In this document: positions 1 to 6,854 of the stretch, piece after piece
Layout: each line of letters starts with the position of its first letter
How positions within the stretch are numbered: the stretch's first letter is position 1
Origin: Rhizobacter sp.
Lineage (GTDB): Bacteria; Pseudomonadota; Gammaproteobacteria; Burkholderiales; Burkholderiaceae_C
NCBI GenBank assembly: GCA_025360945.1
Contig: JANYBE010000071.1
Location: forward strand, 1-14,881
Direction: 5' to 3'
Length of the DNA: 14,881 nt
Position numbers and translations under genes: made by a program
Notes under the pieces: model-generated
What the model was told of the DNA's origin: nothing
Databases searched by the model: none
Seen by the model: the letters and a program-made list of their open reading frames with translations, nothing else

Positions 1-108
1 GCGGCGATCGCGATGTGGCTGGGCGTCAAGCGCGAAGACCTGATCAAGCCCGGGGGGCCTGCCAAGGACCTCGATCCGGATGACCCGAATGCCGGAGCGG
101 TGGTGTAG
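1..108 (+). CDS. 3' end of an unidentified gene
   Basis: Frame 1 is open from the window edge to a TAG at 106-108, giving the last 35 residues of a protein that begins outside the window. The visible part starts with a short amphipathic stretch (AAIAMWLGVKREDLIKPG) and ends in an acidic, proline- and aspartate-rich tail (DLDPDDPNAG). I do not recognise the family, and the tail alone cannot support a function. It runs in the same direction as the DUF1631 gene 45 bases downstream, so the two could be co-transcribed. The gap 109-153 shows no terminator-like hairpin. Confidence 0.6.
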   Translation, partial: AAIAMWLGVKREDLIKPGGPAKDLDPDDPNAGAVV

Positions 109-153
109 AGTCTCTAAATTACATCCTTTTTCATCCAGGACACGACCCCCCAC

Positions 154-2460
154 ATGCCGACCCCCGCCAACCCGATGGCATTGGCTCAGCAGGCGCGGCA
201 GTCCTATGTTGAGGGGCTGCTTGCCGGCCTGCCCGCGGTGGTTCAGGCCATCGATCAGGGGGCCCGCATTCTGGTGAGTCAGGTGGCCGAGCCGATGGTC
301 GCGATGAAACGCCGCGAGCTCGTGCCGCAGTTGCAGAAGGCCGGGCCGTTGTGGCTGCAGGGCATGACCTCGATGCTGCGTGGCGCGCGCCTCACCGGCA
401 TTGTGTCGGCCACGCGCCCCGGCGATCTGCCGGCGCCGGCCAGTCGCGATGCCAAGCTCAGTCTGGTCGACGACGACACCATCGAGCACGAGATCATCAG
501 TTCGCGCCTGGCGCTGGCGATGATGGACCGCGCCTCGTGGGAGTTCACCGATCTGCGCTCGCGCATGACGGTGCTCGAAGGGCGCGATGAACTCGACACC
601 AACGATGCGCTGCGCCCGCATGTGTTCGCACGCATCATCAGCGCCTCGTGGCGCGCGGCCGGCCTCGGGCTCGAGACCTGGCGGCAACTCCAAGGAGTGC
701 TGCACGAAGAGTTCGCCCACTTCTCGGAAGAGGGTTACCACGAGACCAACCGCTACCTGCTCGAGCGGCAGGTGCTGCCCGAGGTCGATCTGCGGCCCTT
801 CATCCGGCGCTCGCGCAACTCGACGCGCGGCGGCGGTTACGGCAGCTCTAGCCAGGGGACGGGCGGTTTTTCCAACTCGCGCACCGGCACCGGCGCCGGT
901 CAGGGCCGCGAGGTCGGCGAAGAGACGCGCCTGATGACGCGCGCCGCGGGGCTGTCACGTGGCGTCGACCACGCCGAGGCGGTGCTGGGGCGGCTCAACC
1001 GGCTTATCGGCCGCCAGTTGCCGGGCTTCGGCGCCACCGAGCATGACCGGCCGCCGGCAGCGGCATCCCCGCGCCTGAAGGCGGCGATCAACGATGCGCA
1101 GCAAGGAATTGCGCGCCGCCTCGCGCCGGCCGGCGATGCGCGCACGGTGGCCGGTGCCCATGTCAGCACGCCGGCGCTGCTCGAAGAACTGAACCAGCGC
1201 AGGCAGGCACTGAAGCAGGCCGCCAGCACGCCGGTGGAACGCGCGACGATCGAGATCGTCGCATTGCTGTTCCAGAGCATCCTTACCGAAGAGCGCATTC
1301 CGACCTCGGTGCGCGTGTGGTTCGCCCGGCTGCAAATGCCGGTGCTACGCGTGGCCGTTAGCGAGCCTGACTTCTTCGCAACGATCGATCATCCGGCGCG
1401 TCGCCTGATCGACCGCATGGGCGCGTGCGTGATGGGTTTCGACGCGACCAGCCGCGCCATCGGCGACATCCTCGAGAAGGAAATCAAGCGCGTCGTGCAG
1501 GTTGTCGAGGCCTACCCCGACACCGGGCGACGCGTGTTCCAGACCGTGCTGGTTGAGTTCGAGAAGTTCCTCGAGCATTACTTCAAGAACGAGAACGAGG
1601 CCTCGCGCAAGGGCGTGTCGCTGGCGCAGCAAGTCGAGCAGCGCGAAACGCTGGCGATCCAGTACACGATCGAGTTGCGCAAGATGCTCAACGAGGTGCC
1701 CGTGCAGGAGGGCGTGCGCGAGTTCCTGTTCCATGTCTGGGCCGATGTGCTCGCGATGGCGGCCGTCAAGCATGGCAACCAGAGCGACGCCACCAAGGAC
1801 ATGAAACGCGCCGCGGCCGATCTGATCTGGTCGGCCAGCGCTAAGGTGTCACGCGAAGAACGTGCCGAGGTCATCCGGCGCCTCCCACCCCTGCTCAAGA
1901 CCTTGCGCGATGGCATGGAGCACGCCGGCGTGCCGGCCGACAAGCAGGATGAGCACATCCAGCGTCTGAACAAGTCGCTCGCCGCGGCGTTCACCGCCAA
2001 GGCGGCGGCGATTCCGCACGAGCGGCTCGAAGAACTGATGGCGCGCCTCGAGACGCTCGAAGAGCTGCTTCCCGAAGCGGCCGACCTCGAGATCGACGAA
2101 TCGATGGTGCACGACCTTTCGGGCTACGAAAGCTCCGAACTTGAGGTCGTCGCCGAAGGCGGCTCGATGCCTACACCGGCGATGCTGGCATGGGCCCGCG
2201 AACTCCAGGTGGGCAGCTGGTACATGCTCGACTACCGCAACCGCAACGAAGCGGTGCAGCTCGCCTGGCAGGGCATGCGGCGGCAGTTGACGCTGTTCGT
2301 ATCGCCTCAAGGCCGCGGCGTGTTGTTCCAGCAGAACCGGCTGGCGGCGTTCCTCCAAGCGGGCCTGCTGGTACCGGCGCAGGATGAATCGCTAACGGTG
2401 CGCGCGACGCGCAGCGCGATGGCCAAGCTGGATGTTGATCCTTCGAGACTGTTGAATTGA
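154..2460 (+). CDS. DUF1631 family protein
   Basis: A 768-residue protein matching the DUF1631 family, large proteins of unknown biochemical role found in beta- and gammaproteobacteria. No signal peptide or membrane segment is visible, so it is probably cytoplasmic. The N-terminal half is mainly helical. Around residues 220-255 lies a glycine/serine/threonine-rich linker (GGGYGSSSQGTGG and on), followed by a long, charged helical region. The last roughly 80 residues, from LQVGSWYMLDYRN near residue 685, look beta-rich and form the conserved C-terminal module of the family. The start at 154 has an AGGA at 137-140, a slightly long spacing; an in-frame ATG at 175 is the alternative. The gene converges on smg. 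Family assignment is by sequence resemblance; function is not known. Confidence 0.85.
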   Translation: MPTPANPMALAQQARQSYVEGLLAGLPAVVQAIDQGARILVSQVAEPMVAMKRRELVPQLQKAGPLWLQGMTSMLRGARLTGIVSATRPGDLPAPASRDAKLSLVDDDTIEHEIISSRLALAMMDRASWEFTDLRSRMTVLEGRDELDTNDALRPHVFARIISASWRAAGLGLETWRQLQGVLHEEFAHFSEEGYHETNRYLLERQVLPEVDLRPFIRRSRNSTRGGGYGSSSQGTGGFSNSRTGTGAGQGREVGEETRLMTRAAGLSRGVDHAEAVLGRLNRLIGRQLPGFGATEHDRPPAAASPRLKAAINDAQQGIARRLAPAGDARTVAGAHVSTPALLEELNQRRQALKQAASTPVERATIEIVALLFQSILTEERIPTSVRVWFARLQMPVLRVAVSEPDFFATIDHPARRLIDRMGACVMGFDATSRAIGDILEKEIKRVVQVVEAYPDTGRRVFQTVLVEFEKFLEHYFKNENEASRKGVSLAQQVEQRETLAIQYTIELRKMLNEVPVQEGVREFLFHVWADVLAMAAVKHGNQSDATKDMKRAAADLIWSASAKVSREERAEVIRRLPPLLKTLRDGMEHAGVPADKQDEHIQRLNKSLAAAFTAKAAAIPHERLEELMARLETLEELLPEAADLEIDESMVHDLSGYESSELEVVAEGGSMPTPAMLAWARELQVGSWYMLDYRNRNEAVQLAWQGMRRQLTLFVSPQGRGVLFQQNRLAAFLQAGLLVPAQDESLTVRATRSAMAKLDVDPSRLLN

Positions 2461-2463
2461 GGG

Positions 2464-2477
2464 GCGGCTAAAGCCGC
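2464..2477. repeat. small GC-rich inverted repeat between convergent genes
   Basis: GCGGC-TAAA-GCCGC forms a perfect 5-bp stem (6 bp by sequence) with a 4-base loop, starting four bases after the DUF1631 stop codon. It lies in the 48-base gap between the convergent DUF1631 and smg genes, where a shared terminator would be expected. No T-run follows on either strand, so a Rho-independent terminator is not established. Confidence 0.4.
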
Positions 2478-2508
2478 GATGGGTGGCACGGCCCAAGCCG
2501 CCTTCCCA

Positions 2509-2961
2509 TCAGTGGATCAGCCGGTCTTCCTCGTCGACGAACAGCTCGTCTAGGATGAGCGCGTCGGGCTCTTCGCCCAGGCTCCAGAACACCATCAGCA
2601 CGATGATCTTCAGGTCTTCGAGGTCGAGCGGACCGCCGGGGATCGCACTTGCCCGATCGATCACCATTTCGCGCATAGGCGGCGGCAATACGCCCGCCGA
2701 TTCGAGAAAGCTGACGAAGCCGATCGAGGCCTCGCCCAGGTGCTCCTGCTCGGCCGGCGAGTAGACCCGCAGGCTGCTGACAGATTGCTCGCCGACGTAC
2801 GATTGCGCCGCAGTTGCCACGCCATCCAGCCAGGTAAGGGCCTCCTGGATTTCGTCCGACTCGAAACCGACCGACGACAGCTTGCGGGTCAGCTGATCGT
2901 GGTCCGGGCAGGCATCGGGCCGCCAGTAGTTTTCGTACAGGTACACGAGCACATCGAACAT
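2509..2961 (-). CDS. smg: Smg family protein (DUF494)
   Basis: A 150-residue small acidic protein of the Smg/DUF494 family, normally encoded next to dprA and topA in beta- and gammaproteobacteria. Its function is not firmly known. The start MFDVLVYLYENY aligns with the E. coli Smg start (MFDVLMYLFETY). The rest follows the family: FESDEIQEALTWLDG, then RVYSPAEQEHL, then REMVIDRASAI, then DLEDLKIIVLMVFWSLGEE, ending in DRLIH. The frame stays open further upstream, but that part is non-conserved and overlaps the dprA remnant, so ATG 2961 is chosen; a weak GTGGA precedes it. The usual downstream partner topA is absent, and a convergent DUF1631 gene sits there instead. Length is normal (E. coli 157). 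Confidence 0.93.
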   Translation of the reverse strand: MFDVLVYLYENYWRPDACPDHDQLTRKLSSVGFESDEIQEALTWLDGVATAAQSYVGEQSVSSLRVYSPAEQEHLGEASIGFVSFLESAGVLPPPMREMVIDRASAIPGGPLDLEDLKIIVLMVFWSLGEEPDALILDELFVDEEDRLIH

Positions 2962-2984
2962 GAATCCACTATACCGCAGCGCCC

Positions 2985-3694
2985 TTAGCCGCGCGCCACA
3001 CGCTGGAACAATTGGCTGGGCAAACGTGCGACTTGCCCGTCGAGTTCGAGGTCGAGCAGGCACACGCTCAATTTTGACGCGGGCGAACCCGTGGGGGCGA
3101 CCAGGGCATCGAGCGTGATCGGTCGAAGCTTAGCGCCACGAGCATCGGATCGTCCCCGGGCGATGCTCCGGCCGGCGCCGCCATGGCGCGGCCGGGCCAG
3201 CGCAACTCCTCGAGGATGTCTTTGGCCGTTTCGACCAGCTTGGCCCCTTGCCTGCGGCCACGCGCTGCGGCGAGCGAATCGAGCCGCGGATGGCGACACA
3301 TTGCGCCCGGCCTCGTTCGCCATCCGCGCTGTGATCAGCGAACCCGACTGAACAGCGGCCTCGACACCAGCGTGCAACAGGACAAGCCGGCGATGACGCG
3401 GTTGGGCGGTGCGAAGTTGATTGCCAGCGTGAGTGTGAAGAGCGAGTGCTCGCTGACGTTAGGCTTTTTTCGGAAATACGATGGGCCAGGCCGAGGTTGC
3501 GTTCGGATAGACGCGCTCGAGCCCGGTGCTGACCACTGCTATCGTGATGGCGTCGCATTCGTGCCCGCCCGCGTGTGCCGCTACGTCGACGCCCGCGGCG
3601 AGCCCGAGGGCGCCAACAGCTTGCGTGCCGACTCGCGGCCGAATTGGGCTTTCGGTCAGGAGCGGCCAAGGCCAAGCGCGCGGCTGTCGATCAT
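2985..3694 (-). pseudogene. dprA: dprA remnant, multiply frameshifted and N-terminally truncated
   Basis: DprA (Smf) binds single-stranded DNA and loads RecA in natural transformation. Here its pieces appear in family order but in changing minus-strand frames. IDSRALGLG and GRESARKL (like GSRxxTxxG...ARxFAxxL), with a TGA between them, are in one frame. GLAAGVDVAAHAG and TIAVVSTGLERVYP are in a second, and ERNLGLAHRISEK in a third. Then come PNVSEHSLFTLTLAINF and PPNRVIAGLS, VEAAVQSGSLITARMANEAGR, CVAIRGSIRSPQ, GAKLVETAKDILEEL, and finally the C-terminal winged-helix piece ITLDALVAPTGS...LDLELDGQVARLP ending at TAA 2987-2985. That is at least seven frame changes. About 110 N-terminal residues (SAM-like domain) are missing: the remnant starts about 30 bases after the LysM gene's stop. 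Flanking smg and LysM frames are clean, which argues against sequencing error. Confidence 0.9.
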
Positions 3695-3725
3695 GGGCAA
3701 TCAGCCGAGCATCGCCCGGCCATGC

Positions 3726-4922
3726 TCAAGGCTGCGTAAAACGGTCGCCGGCCTGAACCGGCTCTTTTACCGACAGGATGAGCGCATACGACATGCGGTC
3801 GAACACACGAAAAACGAACAGGAGCCCGTGCCGCTCGTCAGGCAGCTTGATGACCGGACGGCCCGGATCGGTGCTGTCCGTGACGTGTGCGCCGTTGTGA
3901 AGCAGTGCCAGCACGTGACCGCGCTCCATCCCCTGATTCGCGCCCCGATTGAGCGCGACGATCTGGTTTTGCCCGGCCGTCAGCCCATCGCCGTAGATCG
4001 AGACGATTTGGCCGCTTAGCGGGCCTTGTGGCGCATGAGGAGAATAGTTGGTGAACTCGCGCGACGGCACCAGCGCGAGCCGGTCGCCAACGCCGGCTTC
4101 CTGCTTGATGCTGGTGACCGTGAACGTGGCCGGCACGATCTCGGATTTTCCGTCCGCGTCGACCCGAGTCTCGCCCTGACGGGTGTACTCCGCCGCGCCC
4201 ACATAAGTGGCTTCGTAGCCGAGCACTTCGCGCGTTGTCGGGTCGAGCAGTGGCTTGGGCTCGCGGAAGATGCGGTACTCGCTGCCGTTCAGTTCACCCC
4301 GCACGTAGGCCATGTCGCCGCGTGACAGCAGCGCGCGCCCGGCCTGGGTGGCGACGATGCGCGGCGCTTGCGCAAGCTCGTTGGTCTGAAAGATCACCGC
4401 CTCGGTCAGAAAGGGCTCGATCAGGTTGAACGGGATCGACGCCAGTGCCCCGTCACCCACACCCGATGCCCTGATGCGCGGCGAGAGCTTGCCCGAGCCG
4501 TCGGGCCCCAATTGCTGGCCCATGCGCAGCCGGGCGCGGCCCCCGGTCTTGTCGAGATAGAGCACCTGACCGGGGTAGATGAGGTGCGGGTTGCGGATCT
4601 GCTCCATGTTCATGCCCCAGAGCTCGGGCCAGCGCCACGGGCTCTTCAGGAACAGCCCGGATATCGCCCACAGCGTGTCACGCGTCTTCACCGTGTACGA
4701 GTCGGGCGCGTTCGGCGCTAGCTCGGACAGCGGCACGCCGTCCTGCGAGACCTTCTGAGCGGTGCCGCGTTGCTGCGAGGTGATGGGGAAATCGGCCGCC
4801 TGCGAAAGAGTAGGCAACCCGAGGGCGCCGAACACGGCCAGGCTAGCAATGCCCGGGATGGCCTTGAACAAGGCATCAACGGCCCGGCGCATGTGAGAAA
4901 CGGATCGATCACGACGGGTCAT
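3726..4922 (-). CDS. secreted LysM-domain protein
   Basis: A 398-residue exported protein with one LysM peptidoglycan-binding domain. From the chosen start, a signal peptide (hydrophobic core IASLAVFGALGLPTL, likely cut after LSQA near residue 42) is followed by the LysM domain at about residues 76-124: DSYTVKTRDTLWAISG, then SPWRWPELWGMN, then IRNPHLIYPGQVLYLD. The remaining 270 residues are a family-specific beta-rich region without a named catalytic motif. This protein is the usual neighbour of dprA/smg and is divergent from def-fmt in betaproteobacteria. It probably sits in the periplasm on the cell wall, but its exact role is unknown. The start is uncertain: GTG 4946, ATG 4922 and ATG 4892 are in frame, none with a good ribosome site; 4892 would give a more typical 32-residue signal peptide. 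Confidence 0.88.
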   Translation of the reverse strand: MTRRDRSVSHMRRAVDALFKAIPGIASLAVFGALGLPTLSQAADFPITSQQRGTAQKVSQDGVPLSELAPNAPDSYTVKTRDTLWAISGLFLKSPWRWPELWGMNMEQIRNPHLIYPGQVLYLDKTGGRARLRMGQQLGPDGSGKLSPRIRASGVGDGALASIPFNLIEPFLTEAVIFQTNELAQAPRIVATQAGRALLSRGDMAYVRGELNGSEYRIFREPKPLLDPTTREVLGYEATYVGAAEYTRQGETRVDADGKSEIVPATFTVTSIKQEAGVGDRLALVPSREFTNYSPHAPQGPLSGQIVSIYGDGLTAGQNQIVALNRGANQGMERGHVLALLHNGAHVTDSTDPGRPVIKLPDERHGLLFVFRVFDRMSYALILSVKEPVQAGDRFTQP

Positions 4923-5198
4923 GTGGGAATCTTTCGGAGGACACACTTGCCTTTTCGGCGCATGCGGTGGGGTTACTGAGCCAAATGCGCCAAGCCGGTC
5001 GCAGTTCGGCGAAAATCCTCAATCAGTTTCACAGATTCTGCCCCTAAACCCTTGATATCGCAACGAAAGTGACCTGGCGATGGGCCGGGTGTGAGGCCTG
5101 TCACGGCGGCGGGCGTTGCGCTTGCTCCACATTCCTGGCGTTGCGCCCGTCCCACAGTCGCGGCGGACCTGCGCCGCTGCGCGTTCCAATCCATGACC
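4923..5198. promoter_or_regulatory. divergent intergenic region between the LysM gene and def
   Basis: About 250-275 bases separate the start of the minus-strand LysM gene from def on the plus strand. Promoters for both directions are expected here from the layout. I could not pick out a convincing -35/-10 pair or operator. An open frame runs upstream of def from 5091 but has no DprA, Def or other family similarity. No strong ribosome binding site precedes def. Confidence 0.4.
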
Positions 5199-5711
5199 AT
5201 GGCTAAGCTCCAAATTCTGCGCTACCCCGATCCACGCCTGCACACCGTTGCCAAACCTGTGCCACGGGTCGATGCCCGCATCCAGCAGTTGGTGGCCGAC
5301 ATGCTAGAGAGCATGTATGCGGCCGACGGTGTCGGCCTGGCAGCCACTCAGGTCGATGTGCATGAGCGCGTGATCGTGATCGATACGTCCGACGCACGTG
5401 ACGACCCGCGGGTCCTGATCAACCCCGAGATCGTGGCGCGCAGTGAAGAGATGACGTTCGCCGACGAGGGCTGCCTCTCGGTGCCGCTGATCTACGACAA
5501 GGTGGCGCGCCACGCCAGCGTGACCGTGCGCTCGCTCGATCGCCATGGCGCGACGCAGGAGTTCACGGCCGAGGGCCTGCTCTCGATCTGCGTGCAGCAC
5601 GAGATGGATCACCTGCTGGGCAAGGTCTTCGTCGAATACCTGAGTCAGCTCAAGCGCGATCGCATCAAGACCAAGATGCTGAAGAAGTCGCGCGAAGAAG
5701 AGCGCGGATGA
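5199..5711 (+). CDS. def: peptide deformylase
   Basis: Removes the N-formyl group from the initiator methionine of new proteins at the ribosome, in the cytoplasm, using a bound metal (iron in most bacterial enzymes). All three family motifs are intact in this 170-residue protein: GVGLAATQ (44-51), EGCLS (90-94, metal ligand Cys92) and HEMDH (134-138, metal ligands His134 and His138 with catalytic Glu135). Length is typical. The start at MAKLQILRYPDPRL fits the family; another ATG six bases upstream (5193) is possible, and the frame's longer extension to 5091 is not conserved. The stop codon overlaps the fmt start by 4 bases (ATGA), so the two are translationally coupled. Together they handle removal and addition of the formyl group. 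Confidence 0.97.
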   Translation: MAKLQILRYPDPRLHTVAKPVPRVDARIQQLVADMLESMYAADGVGLAATQVDVHERVIVIDTSDARDDPRVLINPEIVARSEEMTFADEGCLSVPLIYDKVARHASVTVRSLDRHGATQEFTAEGLLSICVQHEMDHLLGKVFVEYLSQLKRDRIKTKMLKKSREEERG

Positions 5712-6667
5712 ACGCGGCGTTCGCCGGCACGCCCGAGTTCGCGCTGGTCGCGCTGGCGGCGTTGCACCGCGCCGGGTTTCGCATCCCGCTGGTGCTGACC
5801 CAGCCGGACCGCCCGGCCGGGCGCGGCATGAAGCTGAGCGCCTCGCCGGTGAAGGCGTTTGCTCAGGCCCATGGCCTGGCAGTCGTGCAACCCCGCAGCC
5901 TGCGGCTGGACGGCAAGTTCGCGGACGACGCGAGGCTCGGGCGGGCCGCGCTTGAGGCCGCGCGACCCGATGTGCTGATCGTCGCAGCCTATGGTTTGAT
6001 CCTCCCGCAGTGGGCGCTCGACCTGCCGCGCCTGGGTTGTCTGAACATCCACGCCTCGCTGCTGCCACGCTGGCGCGGCGCCGCGCCGATCCACCGGGCG
6101 ATCGAGGCTGGCGACGCGCGCACCGGCATCACCGTGATGCAAATGGATGCCGGGCTGGACACCGGCGACATGCTGCTCATGGAAACGGTCGACATTTCCG
6201 TTTCCGACACGACGACGAGCCTGCACGACAAGCTGGCGACACTTGGCGGCCGCATGATCGTCGAGGCACTCGAGCTCGCCGCCTGTGGCGGTCTTGTGGC
6301 TCGCGCGCAGCCGCTGGAAGGCATCACCTATGCCTGCAAGATCGAGAAGGCCGAAGGCCCAATCGACTGGCGCGAGTCGGCCAGCATCATCGAGCGCCGC
6401 CTGCGCGCGTTCGATCCGTTCCCAGGTGCTGTCGGCACACTCGCCGGCGAGCCGATCAAGTGCTGGCGTGGTGTTGTGGTCTTCGCCAGCGGAGCGCCAG
6501 GGCATGTGCTGGCGGTAGCGGACGATGGCATCACCGTCGCCTGCGGCGATGGGGCACTGCGCGTCACCGAGTTGCAGCGCGCTGGAGGCAAGCGCCTGGC
6601 CGCCGCGTCGTTCCTGCAGAGCCGGGCGATCAGGCCGGGCATGGTGTTCGAGCCGCACAGACGCTGA
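5708..6667 (+). CDS. fmt: methionyl-tRNA formyltransferase
   Basis: Transfers a formyl group from 10-formyl-tetrahydrofolate to Met-tRNA(fMet), making the initiator tRNA for bacterial translation. The 319-residue protein has the N-terminal formyltransferase fold with AFAGTPEFA (4-12) and RPAGRGMKL (35-43). The catalytic triad is visible as Asn113 and His115 in CLNIHASLLPRWRGAAPI and Asp151 in MDAGLDTGDM, corresponding to E. coli Asn106, His108 and Asp144. The C-terminal tRNA-binding domain follows from about residue 215 (YACKIEKAEGPIDW, then IRPGMVF near the end). Length agrees with E. coli (315). It is the second gene of the def-fmt pair and is followed by an intrinsic terminator, so the pair appears to be a closed transcription unit. 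Confidence 0.97.
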   Translation: MNAAFAGTPEFALVALAALHRAGFRIPLVLTQPDRPAGRGMKLSASPVKAFAQAHGLAVVQPRSLRLDGKFADDARLGRAALEAARPDVLIVAAYGLILPQWALDLPRLGCLNIHASLLPRWRGAAPIHRAIEAGDARTGITVMQMDAGLDTGDMLLMETVDISVSDTTTSLHDKLATLGGRMIVEALELAACGGLVARAQPLEGITYACKIEKAEGPIDWRESASIIERRLRAFDPFPGAVGTLAGEPIKCWRGVVVFASGAPGHVLAVADDGITVACGDGALRVTELQRAGGKRLAAASFLQSRAIRPGMVFEPHRR

Positions 6668-6696
6668 AATGCCCCTGAGAGATCTAGGGCCATGAC

Positions 6697-6720
6697 GCTG
6701 CCGCGAGGCAGCTGTCTTTT
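6697..6720 (+). terminator. Rho-independent terminator after def-fmt
   Basis: GCTGCC (6697-6702), loop GCGA, GGCAGC (6707-6712) gives a perfect 6-bp GC-rich stem closed by a GNRA-type tetraloop, followed by TGTCTTTT. It lies 29 bases after the fmt stop codon and points the same way. It separates def-fmt from the sugar-use genes. Confidence 0.8.
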
Positions 6721-6732
6721 GGAAACGCTTCT
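6721..6732. promoter_or_regulatory. possible weak second LacI-type half-symmetric site
   Basis: GGAAACGCTTCT contains GAA-A-CG-C-TTC, an imperfect palindrome around a central CG (four of five base pairs symmetric) of the kind LacI-family proteins bind. Its centre lies 83 bases before the centre of the much better site at 6802-6817. It follows directly on the fmt terminator. This is suggestive only. Confidence 0.25.
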
Positions 6733-6749
6733 TACAGTGGCATCGCCTC

Positions 6750-6767
6750 TGTGAACATTTTTTCACA
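6750..6767. repeat. perfect dyad TGTGAA-N6-TTCACA
   Basis: TGTGAA (6750-6755), six bases CATTTT, then TTCACA (6762-6767). This is a perfect 6-bp inverted repeat in the leader of the GH1 gene, between the fmt terminator and the LacI-type operator. It resembles a CRP site, but TGTGA and TCACA are eight bases apart rather than the CRP spacing of six. It could be the site of another regulator of the sugar genes or a chance dyad. Confidence 0.4.
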
Positions 6768-6801
6768 CCGCATTTACCCCAATGGGTGCTTTTCAGCTTA
6801 A

Positions 6802-6817
6802 ATGATAACGTTTACAT
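6802..6817. promoter_or_regulatory. LacI/GalR-family operator upstream of the GH1 gene
   Basis: ATGATAACGTTTACAT is a 16-base palindrome around a central CG with a single mismatched pair (perfect form ATGTAAACGTTTACAT). This is the classic shape of a LacI-family operator. It sits about 35-50 bases before the GH1 start and overlaps a possible -10-like TTAAAT (6798-6803), so binding would block transcription. The LacI-family gene two positions downstream is the obvious candidate to bind it, making this an autoregulated operon. The promoter itself is not well defined. Confidence 0.75.
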
Positions 6818-6835
6818 CGTTGGAATCAGCCGCTC

Positions 6836-6839
6836 GGAG
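6836..6839 (+). promoter_or_regulatory. ribosome binding site GGAG that questions the GH1 start
   Basis: GGAG lies 9 bases before an in-frame GTG at 6849 and 15 bases before the ATG at 6855. The spacing favours GTG 6849 (adding only Val-Lys, read as Met-Lys) over ATG 6855. Either rules out the longer frame from 6786, which would run through the LacI-type operator. Confidence 0.5.
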
Positions 6840-6854
6840 TGCCTTGCAGTGAAG

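Noticed and set aside
2968..2973. TATAGT on the minus strand just before smg as a -10 element
   Set aside because: It lies only a few bases from the smg start and has no -35-like hexamer at 16-18 bases upstream.
3183..4019. 278-codon plus-strand open frame across the dprA relic and the 3' end of the LysM gene
   Set aside because: It is antisense to clearly recognisable DprA and LysM-protein sequence, shows no family similarity, and long chance frames are common in DNA this GC-rich.
5645..6766. 373-codon minus-strand frame opposite fmt
   Set aside because: It is antisense to a complete Fmt with all catalytic residues and also runs through the fmt terminator.
6750..6767. Calling the TGTGAA/TTCACA dyad a CRP site
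   Set aside because: CRP needs six bases between TGTGA and TCACA; here there are eight, so only the dyad is reported.
6786..6854. N-terminal extension of the GH1 protein starting at 6786
   Set aside because: The added 23 residues are not GH1-like, the frame would cover the LacI-type operator, and a GGAG site supports starts at 6849 or 6855.
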